Shown one piece after another: positions 55,621-64,000 of a DNA stretch of 64,000 bases. This DNA is from Leucocoprinus leucothites. Lineage: Eukaryota > Basidiomycota > Agaricomycetes > Agaricales > Agaricaceae. The stretch is from NCBI GenBank assembly GCA_013368445.1, contig JAACJO010000011.1, positions 558,001 through 622,000 on the forward strand, in the 5' to 3' direction. Numbering within the stretch: position 1 is the stretch's first letter; the number at the start of each line of letters is the position of its first letter. The position numbers and the translations under genes are program-made. The notes under the pieces are model-generated. The model searched no databases. It had not been told where the DNA came from and saw nothing but the letters and a program-made list of their open reading frames with translations.

Positions 55621-57140
55621 TCATGAACCTTCTTCTGTTGTTGTCGTGCCACCAGTAACATCGTTCGTCGCTCCACCGGCTGAGGAGCTGGCCTGGACGG
55701 TAGCCGAGGTATTTGTCACACCTCTTGCATGAGCGATGATCGCAGGCATCATTGAAGCCATATTGGTTGAATGAACTCCCATTCCAAAGGGGCTTTCAAG
55801 GTATAACCTTATGAGGATGGTCTCTAAGGCTGCTACACTGGGGCTTGGGTAGTCAAATGTTCGTGCATGTTCACGGATAGACTGGAAGAGTGTGGCCATA
55901 TTTTCCCATCGATCATTCGCCATATTGGGCGGTGTCGGAGCTGGAACAGATTGGGGTGGAGGTGCAGGAGGAACAGGGGCCTGGTAGGCTACTTGTGGAG
56001 GCGGTGCAGGGGTGGCGTAGGTGTAGGCCTGTGAAGGAGATACAGGATAGGCACCTTGAGGTGGCAAGGGCGCCAGCATGGATACAGCAGCGGAAAACGA
56101 AGTCGAGGCAGTTGGCAGAACCGAGGCTGCAGGTTGGGGAGATACATCAGTAGACGGAGCGGTTGATTGTTCGTTTGCTGCGTTGTTTGCTGTTGAAATG
56201 GAGGGCACTGAACTTGCTCCCGAGGTAACGGCGTTGTCTGGCACCTGTGTGGACGTGAGTTTCGTTTTTTCTTTTTCCGTTTTCATAGCCGCAGCCTCCC
56301 TCCTCCCACGCCGCGTATAGGGTAGATTGGCCAATCCAGTCTCATGGGAGTGTTGCGAGACGTCTAAACTGTGATGAGAAAACACCACGAGCCACAGAGC
56401 GGGATGAAAGCCCTTACAGCATGCACGAACTTGTTCCGTGTCAAAATAGGTTTTGTAGCTGATTGAAGCCGGACATCCTACTTCCAGCTAGATAAAAACA
56501 ACATATGATTCCGCGTCAAGGTTCAGCACAAAGTCGACACACCTTGCGACTTGGTACTTTTCGGACGCGGTCAGGATGTTTCTTGATATATTTCTTGCGC
56601 CCACTGCGTGAATGTCTCGCACACACAAGCTTGGTGTGATCTTTGAAACGTGGTGGGACAGCTTTGCTGCCGTGCGTATCTCCCTGATATCATAATGTTC
56701 GGATCTCAATATCCGAGGATAGCGAGGGAGCCCGAACGTACTTTTACGAACTCGCACATTGTCCGCTCCTCTTCCGCCTGCCTCCATTCATTGAACTCCT
56801 GTATATTGGCGAAAGCGAGTGTGTAGCCATCATCAGCATCTCCAGACCCATATGGCTGTTTTGAGTGCTGCTGAGGTTTCGATTGAGCCTGTTGATGCTG
56901 CTGAGGCGACTGCTGAGTGTTTTTCTTGAGACTGACAGAGAAAGTCGTGATTGGGTTCTCGATCTGCACCGGAAACTGGGACTGGCCAGGTATGGGCTGG
57001 GGGGAGATATGCTGTTGGTGAGGTGGAGACTGTTGCTGCTGTTGCTGGGGCGGCTGCTGGTGGTGATGAAAGGGATGGATGTTATGTTGGAGCGGCTGGT
57101 GAAGAGCAAGGTCCCCAAGACGGAAATGCTGGAAACTCAT
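55621..57140 (-). CDS. FAR1/WRKY-GCM1-like zinc-domain protein
   Basis: Four exons (56742-57140, 56543-56683, 56418-56487, 55621-56363) give 450 residues. It starts MSFQHFRLGDLALHQPLQHN and soon has a Gln/His/Pro-rich tract with a run of six Gln. Residues about 105-220 hold the folded part: YTLAFANIQEFNEWRQAEEE, KDHTKLVCARHSRSGRKKYI, VRKVPSRKLEVGCPASISYK and TYFDTEQVRACYVSQHSHET. Cys in GCPA, a 22-residue gap, then His-x-His matches the C-x22/23-H-x-H half of the WRKY-GCM1 zinc fold used by FAR1/FHY3 and Mutator-type transposases. The rest is Pro/Ala/Thr-rich, with a helix ENMATLFQSIREHARTFDY. No transposase core is seen, so it may be a transcription factor from a domesticated element (inference). 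Confidence 0.78.
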
Positions 57141-57337
57141 GCGAACGGAAACCAATTCCAACGTATTTTTGCCCCGGACGTTGTATTTCCGGAGATAAAA
57201 TGTGTCGCAGCAGGTTTGTCCGCCTTTTTGGGATGAGATTGGCACGATTTTCCTTCACTTCTCGGCATAAAGTCACGATCGTCACCCAGTCACATCCTCC
57301 ATCAGGCTGCATCAACTCTTTTTTGTAGTGTTCAATC

Positions 57338-58549
57338 ATGACGTCCTCCCTCAGAAATTCGCTTCATCGTAGAAATCACAAGGAGCGGTCGCAGCTCGCC
57401 CATCGTACCAAACTTGGTGTCCTCGAAAAACATAAAGACTATGTCCAGCGAGCCAGAGATTATCACTCCAAGCAGGACAGGCTAAACCGCCTTAGACAGA
57501 AGGCAGCTGAGCGCAACAAAGATGAATTTTATTTCTCCATGGTCAGAGAAAAGACCACGGTACGGTAATTGTTTGTTTGAGAAGGAATTTATACACTGAT
57601 TGTATATTAGAAAGGCGTACACACTAAAGACAGAGGAAACGTTGGTCTTCCAGTGGATATCGTCAAGGTGCTCAAGACACAGGACGAGAACTATGTTCGA
57701 ACAATGCGGATGTCCAACGCCAAGGTTTGGATTACAACCTTATTACCAATTTCTCTAGCTCATCTTTTCTTGCCTCCAGAAAATTGACAATATCAAAAAC
57801 CAGTTAACCACGATGGCCGATCTCATCAGAGATCCATTAACCGAAAAGGACGAAGAGGGTCTTGAGGAAGACGAGCTGAAGGTCCTTCGAGAAGCTGGCA
57901 TCCTTCAAACTTCCAATAAAGCTCTCGGGAAGCGAAAAGCGAAACACATTGTCTTTGCCGACTCGGTGAAGGAGGGTATGCATCTTTACCTCTTCATACC
58001 CACCTACCATTTAAATCCTCTTTATTGGATGCAGTGCGTCAATTTGTCGAACAGTCAGGTTCTGGGCGATTTTCAGTGGATCCCCCATCTCTCGATACAC
58101 CAGAAACAGCTATCCTCGACCTAGGTTGGAAGTTGGAAGAACCCAAACGGAAACGTCAGAGGTCGTCCCAAACTCGACAATCTGACGTTCTACAAAATAC
58201 TATCAATGATGGGGACCTAGAGGTGGACGATCTAGACACAGCAGATGACGAACCCAAGTCGTCTGCATCGACAAAGCGACGGTTGCTAAAGGAGCTGTCC
58301 GCACGCTTACGACGCGACACCCAACTCCGCTACGCCCAACGAGAGCTCGAGATGCAGCGACTACTGATGGGCAAAGGTGCCCGAACTAAGATTGCTGGGG
58401 TAGAGAAGGCTAACGGAAACTCCGAGTCCGAGGAAGATGAGGATGAGATTGACGCGCGGAAGGGCAGGCGGAGGAATTCAGTCAGGAAAGTAGACGAAGA
58501 GCTATATAAACCTCGAGTGTATAAGTGGAAGATGGAGCGTAAACGGTAG
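57338..58549 (+). CDS. utp11: UTP11, U3 snoRNP / small-subunit processome protein
   Basis: Nucleolar factor for 18S rRNA maturation. Four exons (57338-57559, 57611-57724, 57780-57975, 58035-58549) give 348 residues. The conserved N terminus reads [40 protein letters not shown] and [20 protein letters not shown], the hallmark of UTP11. The middle has [13 protein letters not shown] and [15 protein letters not shown]. The C-terminal half is charged, with [20 protein letters not shown] and the final [11 protein letters not shown]. It starts 197 bp from the divergent zinc-protein gene. Confidence 0.95.
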
Positions 58550-58741
58550 TAAAGCTCGCTAGTCCGGTCTGAAGTTATTACTGCTACTATTCGTAGTCCG
58601 ATAATAGGTCCTTGTATTTCACCAAAACCCGGATACCACTAGATGTACAGCAGATGCAACGGCATGGATATTAAATGAGTGCAAAGATAAGTAGCCTATC
58701 TGTGGCCAGCAATCACCCTGAGTGACAGCCTCGATTATTTT

Positions 58742-60283
58742 TCACAGAAATAGGAGGTAGGGTCCTAAGACAGCCCCTGTAATAGCAGAGAAAAGGGGTA
58801 GGACCATCTTATATGAGAAAACGCCGAAATCTGAAAGAGCATTGCTGTTGAGGGGTCTGCTGGTTGTTTGGGCGGTGGATGATGGGCTGGCTCCAGAAGG
58901 GACCGGAGAAGCAACAGGATGAGAGGGGTCAAACTGCACGTTGTTGATGCGGGCGGCAACCTCAAACACAGAACCTCCACCGAACTCGTAAAACTATTAG
59001 AAGTTCAAATCAGTTTCAGGATTCTGATAGCCACTAATGAATTCTTACGTCGACGAGCATGAAATTAGGTGGCTTCGAGTGCTGCGCCATACAGGTATCC
59101 ACCTGTGCTCCGAGCGACCCGTCGCCGGAAGCAGCATTCGTTACGTTCAGTTTTTCGACAAATGGGACCGGGTTGCCTAAGACGGTTTTGTCGAGGAAGT
59201 GGTTGATGAGGTACATCGTGCCAGCAGGATCAACGTTTGAACTGGTCCTGTTGATGTTACAGTCGAACGCAGGGTCAGTGACATCGAACGCAGTCTCCCA
59301 GATGTGGGTGAACTCTGGCCAAACTCTACGTAAATATCAGCTCTTGGAGAAAATTTTGACAGCATACCGTCGAGGATGTAGGGCACCGAACCGTCGGCTT
59401 TGTTGTCCATGAATGTAACCAAGCGTTGGCCGGAATCGATCATCGAACCGAGAGTTGGCCAGGAAGCAGCCGGGATTGGGACAGAAGATGGTACGAATGA
59501 ATGGACGTCCAAGCCAACTGCCTTGAATATTGGGTCATACTGGGCGACGGGCACGTTGTCAATGTTGACAATCAACAGTGCGAGGACTGGAAGTATGGTC
59601 AGGTCTCTACGCTGCTTTATAATGCAAACCGTATTCACCTTCATTGGGGTTTGCATTGAGCCAATCTCCGACTATGTAATACAGAGTGGTCAATTTTGCT
59701 GCCACATCGGCTGCACACCAAGAAACGCACCCGTTGCCAAATAGTCGTGGAGTGTACCACCATCATATAGTGACTATTCTTGGATTCAGAAGCGACATCC
59801 GCCACCATTGTTATTGTACTCACACAATCCGTATGACAGAGTTTGATCTCTCCGTTTTGATTGTGTGCTTGCATCTGTAGCATCCGAACACCATCGTTCA
59901 GCTGAGTTGTGACTAGTGAAATTATAGTTATAAGTTGGAGAGCCCATATAGGTGCAACTAGAGAACCGGAAGACGCACTACTTTGATCCTGGTTAACAGC
60001 GACTGAAAGGAGCAGAAAAGAGGCCTATTAGAGCTATGAGCGGTATGAGCTTTTGTGACTTACAATTTCCGTTGGAATTCCCGATAGCATAGGAGTCGTG
60101 TGCGCCGACGAAGGTCACCGAGCCGAAGCTCTTCTCGCAGAGTTCAGCATGGCCATTACACACCGTGGCGCGACGCTCGACATTTGAAGCTGAGCGCCCG
60201 GGTGCAGCTGACGCAGGGAGAACCGCTGAGAGGAGGACGAGGGATAAGGACTTGAGAAGTTGTTTCGTTAGTGAAAGTCGCAT
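58742..60283 (-). CDS. Secreted PLC-like phosphodiesterase, probably GPI-anchored
   Basis: TIM-barrel protein of the PI-PLC X-domain-like superfamily. Eight exons (60064-60283, 59982-60002, 59824-59912, 59731-59773, 59639-59671, 59368-59586, 59049-59314, 58742-58993) give 380 residues. The start MRLSLTKQLLKSLSLVLLSA gives a signal peptide; an upstream Met at 60337 is less suitable. The first catalytic-type histidine is in SVTFVGAHDSYAIGN and the second in IKLCHTDC. LYDGGTLHDYLATVGDWLNA and VLALLIVNIDNVPVAQYDPI follow, as in fungal members. Exon 2 is 21 nt and exon 5 is 33 nt. The C terminus is a Ser/Pro/Thr stretch plus a hydrophobic tail (LPLFSAITGAVLGPYLLFL), typical of GPI attachment. Substrate unknown. 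Confidence 0.9.
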
Positions 60284-61495
60284 AACCAGTGCGAGCTTGG
60301 ATTGGTAGAGGTAAAATGTGAAAAAGACCGAAAGCAAAGGGAGAGAGATGAAACGAATCCAAGGAGAGCCTACTTAGAAAGAAAGAGGGAGTGTGAAGAA
60401 AGGGGAGAATGATGGCTTGTCGGACGATCCAAACAGAACAGGCCTGGCTGTGCGCTTGCCGCTTGAACCACCACCATCTTTAGATCAATGATGAATTAAT
60501 CACAATATAAGGTCCCCTGGGACCTGTGAAGCGCTTGTTCGGTCGCTTGCGTCCGTCAATAGATCTTCCCAGCCTTGTACTCTCTTACGCACCAATCTTT
60601 CATCCCTCGGAGTGGCGGCTTGCTAGGCCAGATTCAATTATCTCTGTTGCAAATATTTATCAAATCAATTGACGGCTCAGGTATACAGCACGGAGGCTTA
60701 CCTTACCATTATAAAAAGTCACACAGCCCCTTGCATGTCGCCGATCAACAATTCGATAACAATCAATTCTTGACTCGAGTCCCATGCCGTGTTGAGCTGT
60801 GACTGTGAGCGTTATTCTGAACTAATCAAGAACAGGCTAGTTAGTCAAGCCACGGTCATCTCGCATTGCAAGCTTTCTTCACAAGAGCAGGCTAACTTCT
60901 ACATGCCAAAATTTGCTCTCATATTCCGCACAAGAGCTCCAGCCTCATTCGCCGTGACGGCACCCCAGCCCTGGTATGGAGATCTTCTGGATCGTTTCCT
61001 ACCCTTTGCAGATAACTCTATAGGCAATTAAAAACATCAGTGGAGTCTGCGCAGCACTGGTGAATACTCAAAGCAGTGACAGAGCTACTCTAAGCCCCAG
61101 TTCCGCGCATGGAGTTGCCATACCATTCATTGATGACACTAGCTCCTCAATACTTCTAAATGGTAAACTTTTGGGCTTCGAAGGCGTTCAACAAGTGGGC
61201 TACCTTTCGTTGAATTGGGAAGAGATAATCTGACGCCCAATTTCATGTGTCTCTGACTCTTTTTCCTCGCAGTCAATACGTACTTCTTGATTGAGTTTTA
61301 CTATTATGTGTATTGTGTTCGCTAGCTTTCCTGGTAGACAGACGAGAAATTGGGACCTGCTTCATGTGACACGGCTGATTTCGGTTAGTGCCTTCCGTGG
61401 CCGTGGTCAGCGCTGATTATATGAATTCGCAGAGTGCCAGATTCCCAGCATCATGATGTGGGCGGGAGTGTTGCTCTTCCTCCTACGTCTTCATC
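60284..61495. other. Intergenic region (divergent promoters)
   Basis: 1.2 kb between the phosphodiesterase start (minus) and the SDR start (plus). Only short open frames without protein-like conservation were seen; it must hold both promoters. Confidence 0.45.
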
Positions 61496-62504
61496 ATGTC
61501 TCGAGTCGTGCTTGTCACCGGATGCACGACCGGTGGCATTGGTCATGCCTTGTAAGTGGTGCTACGGTTTCATTGAGATAACTATAGACTAAACATGGTC
61601 GCAGGGCCCAAGAATTTGCTCACCAGGGATGTATCGTTTATGCAACATCTCGTCGCGTCGAGACCATAGCCGACTTGGGGAATCCCAAAATTCACAAGCT
61701 CACCTTGGATGTGACCAGCGACGAAAATATCCAGAGTGTGATTCAGGAGATCCTCACTAAAGAGGGGAGACTTGATGTCGTTGTAAACAACGCCGGTGTG
61801 ATATGTCCAGGTAGATATCTAACCGTTAGACTATATGGCGATGTAAATCGAACTGAAGGATTCTCCTCTACAGGCCCTCTCATTGACAGCTCATCGGATG
61901 ACGTGAGGAAAACTTTTGAGACAAACACTTTCGCTATTCTTCGTGTTGCAAAAGCCGTCGTGCCAGAAATGGCCAAGCGACGACAGGGTCTCATTATCAA
62001 TATCGGTTCGATAGTTGGCCAGATGTAAGTACTAAGTGCTAGTCCCATTATTAACCCGAATTGATGTTTATTGAATACCCTTACGCCTTGTTCAGCGCTA
62101 CGCCTTGGAATGGGATCTACTGCGCGTCGAAGGCGGCGGTCGACTCTATTAGTCAGGTTCTCTCAATGGAATGCAGGCCTCTGGGCATTAAGGTCTTCCA
62201 TGTTGCTCCAGCAGCCATCAAATCGAATATTGCAGATACAGGAGCCAATAACTTCTCCCTTGCTCCGAATTCTTTGTATAAATCGTTCCTGGCAAATATC
62301 ATGGACCGCATATATTCCAGTCAAGGCCCACACTCCATGCCAGCCGAAGTCTTCGCGAGACAAGTCGTGGCGAAAGCTTTGCAGGAGAACCCTCCGTTAT
62401 ACTTATGCCTGGGAGGACAATCTCTCCTTTTGACTATCTTGACGTGGCTGCCCAGGAGATTGGTAATGGGTATCATATGGAGACGGTATTCAAAGAAACT
62501 ATAG
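61496..62504 (+). CDS. Short-chain dehydrogenase, AYR1-like (1-acyl-DHAP reductase)
   Basis: Classical SDR; yeast AYR1 reduces 1-acyl-dihydroxyacetone phosphate with NADPH in ER and lipid droplets. Four exons (61496-61551, 61605-61810, 61874-62024, 62096-62504) give 273 residues. The cofactor motif is VVLVTGCTTGGIGHALAQEF, with a basic YATSRRVETI that favours NADPH. LDVVVNNAGV, the serine in INIGSIVGQ and the catalytic YCASKAAVDSISQ are present. The C-terminal part ends in a hydrophobic stretch (LLLTILTWLPRRLVMGIIW) that could dip into a membrane, as in AYR1. The exact substrate is inferred from overall similarity only. Confidence 0.9.
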
Positions 62505-63617
62505 TGTACGCACATTAATATCTCATAGCCTATTGGTGCTTTAAACCTGGATAGGTTCCAATATTGTCTTAGATAACTAGATGGTGTTATAGATCCACGG
62601 GTTACTTTGCCCGCGAGGCCGAAATTGCATCAGAATACTGTAAATGCACTCTCCAGGTCCAGCACTTTCACAGTGGCTGACGCTTTGGAAGATTACTAGG
62701 GACGTGTGACTATCAGAGAGTATTTGCAATCAGATTTCAGCCGGTTCCCAGCGAGCGAAACTAGTTTTATTTTCAACGATAAACCAAATTCCCTGGCAAG
62801 AGATTTTTGCCTATAGTCATCGTATGCCTACGGGCAATTTACTCATAAAAGTTGATTCGAGAACGAGTGAAACAGCGATTCGTGTGAGGAGCGCTAAGAC
62901 CAAAGTCAAAGACCACCGAGACGACACACCACAGAGGCGAGCAGGATTGGCGGCAGAGAGCCGAAATCCACATTCGGATTATACGTTGCAGTTTAGGCTT
63001 CTTACGAGCATATCATGATTTCCAAGAAGGATTTAGCTCCAAACGCCTTTTAAGTTTTAAGCAGTTGTAAACACACTCTATCTCTATCCGTGTCATTTCA
63101 TGGGAGAATGGGAGAGACGCACAGTGTCCCACCAATCGCCAGGCGTACCGTTGTTTCCGTCGCACCGATCAAATTTTACGTAGTATTCATGAGAGTGCGT
63201 TTTGTAGGAACTGCAAGAACAGGTCTCCCACACACGATAACAAGTGCCTCCTGACAGGAACCGAGGACTAGGTCCCGGGCATATTGACCCCGCATTCGAG
63301 TCTGACAAAAATACCTTTACCTTATAAGCGTATCTTGCCTTCACCAGACAAGTTGGCCAGGGAAGCACCGCCGGCAAGAAGGTCAAAGATGAGCTCCAAG
63401 AAGAAACCCGTTCTAAGGTTGGCTAGCTATTATCTGGTGAGAACAGAGTCACCAGCAGAGCGGGGTGGTGTATTTCGGGGATATACTTTTAATAGATAGC
63501 GATACACGTGCCTGAGAACAACAGGGTTCCAAATCGAACCAATGTAGTCGAACAACTGCGACGCGTTCAACATTCGCCTTACTCACTGCTGTCTACGATC
63601 TCTATTTCTCATCCTCC
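62505..63617. other. Intergenic region
   Basis: 1.1 kb upstream of the myosin light-chain gene. A minus-strand open frame at 63093-63386 with several cysteines is the only thing of note; I cannot support it as a gene. Confidence 0.4.
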
Positions 63618-64000
63618 ATGTCGCGGTATCCTGATCACCTTTCACCTAATATCACCCCAACTAAAGGCTTCTCAAAGTCTCAGAAATCACGCGCGAGACG
63701 CGAACCCTCTGGTGTATTCTCGTTGTTTCAACCGGCTCAGATCCAGCAGTTCAAGGAAGCCTTCCAATTGATAGATCATGATAAGGATGGTTGGGTCAGC
63801 GAAGGGGATTTAAAGGAAATTTTCTCAAGTTTGGGTGAGAACTGTAATGATTAAAGCGAAGTTTATTTGTCGTTGACTCGTATTGGGGGTCTTTCAAGGC
63901 ATCACACCCTCTAAGAAGATGATGGACGAGCTTCTGAACTCAAGGCCAGGCGGACAATCGCGCGGAGATATCTTTGGTGGCGGGTCGGATCCGAATGATC
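63618..64000 (+). CDS. Myosin II regulatory light chain (EF-hand), 5' part
   Basis: Calmodulin-superfamily light chain that binds the myosin II neck (Rlc1-like), acting in cytokinesis. Two exons seen: 63618-63834 and 63899 to the window edge. A basic, Ser-rich N-terminal tail (MSRYPDHLSPNITPTKGFSK, RARREPSGVFSLF), usual for phosphorylated regulatory light chains, leads to QIQQFKEAFQLID. The first EF-hand loop, DHDKDGWVSEGD, has all canonical calcium ligands. GITPSKKMMDELLNS and a Gly-rich run follow. The remaining EF-hands lie beyond the right edge. Calmodulin or centrin is less likely because of the tail and the QIQQFKEAF context. Confidence 0.88.

Noticed and set aside
60575..61031. Two overlapping plus-strand frames in the gap before the SDR gene
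   Set aside because: Short, without domain, signal peptide or splice pattern; treated as promoter DNA.
1..64000. A biosynthetic cluster, defence island, mating-type locus, CRISPR array or new multi-gene system
   Set aside because: The neighbouring genes serve unrelated housekeeping functions. There is no backbone synthase, no homeodomain or pheromone-receptor pair, and no repeat array, so the content does not support such a claim.

Overview
The window is nuclear DNA of a filamentous basidiomycete, most likely an Agaricomycete. Genes are packed on both strands and cut by many introns of about 45-65 nt with GTRNGT donors and short CTRAY...AG 3' ends. The protein set (DMC1, SLA2, BDP1, CFD1, SURF1, an HST4-like sirtuin, a YqjM-like ene-reductase) and several Ser/Pro-rich proteins of basidiomycete style fit this. 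I rebuilt exon chains by hand from frame continuity and conserved family motifs. For nearly every gene the summed exon lengths give one open frame from ATG to stop.

Layout. 1-3989 (minus) is the 5' part of a Ty1/Copia LTR retrotransposon: integrase, gag-protease, leader, a primer-binding site matching the initiator-tRNA-Met anticodon arm, and the 5' LTR. Its reverse transcriptase lies beyond the left edge. The LTR ends one base after the stop codon of a fructosamine-3-kinase gene (3991-5159, minus). Then follow an OYE-type oxidoreductase (plus), a DHA1 MFS exporter with an apparent 1-nt frameshift (minus), an NDUFA9/Coq11-like dehydrogenase (minus), TFIIIB subunit BDP1 (minus), an unassigned zinc-finger protein (plus), a 930-residue coiled-coil membrane protein (minus), SURF1 (minus), SLA2 (plus), a 1009-residue disordered protein (minus), a voltage-sensor-like membrane protein (minus), CWC25 (plus), DMC1 (plus), RNase T2 (plus), a GPI-type surface protein (plus), an HST3/HST4-like sirtuin (plus), RPB6 (minus), a large RRM protein (plus), a disordered protein with a C-terminal RRM-like fold (minus), CFD1 (minus), RFC subunit Rfc4/RFC2 (minus), mitochondrial seryl-tRNA synthetase (plus), an LSB5-like VHS-GAT protein (minus), a FAR1/WRKY-GCM1-like zinc protein (minus), UTP11 (plus), a PLC-like phosphodiesterase (minus), an AYR1-like SDR (plus), and the start of a myosin regulatory light chain (plus) that runs off the right edge.

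The genes are mostly unrelated housekeeping functions: transcription, splicing, ribosome assembly, replication and recombination, mitochondrial assembly, endocytosis and Fe-S assembly. I see no biosynthetic cluster, defence island, CRISPR array or confident tRNA/rRNA gene. Several genes start head to head across 160-290 bp, so shared promoters are likely. The most unusual signals are in gene architecture: a start codon split by an intron (SLA2), 9- to 26-nt microexons (DMC1, FN3K), two GC-AG introns (DMC1, RFC), short stop-free introns of 3n length, the frameshifted transporter, and the retrotransposon abutting a stop codon.
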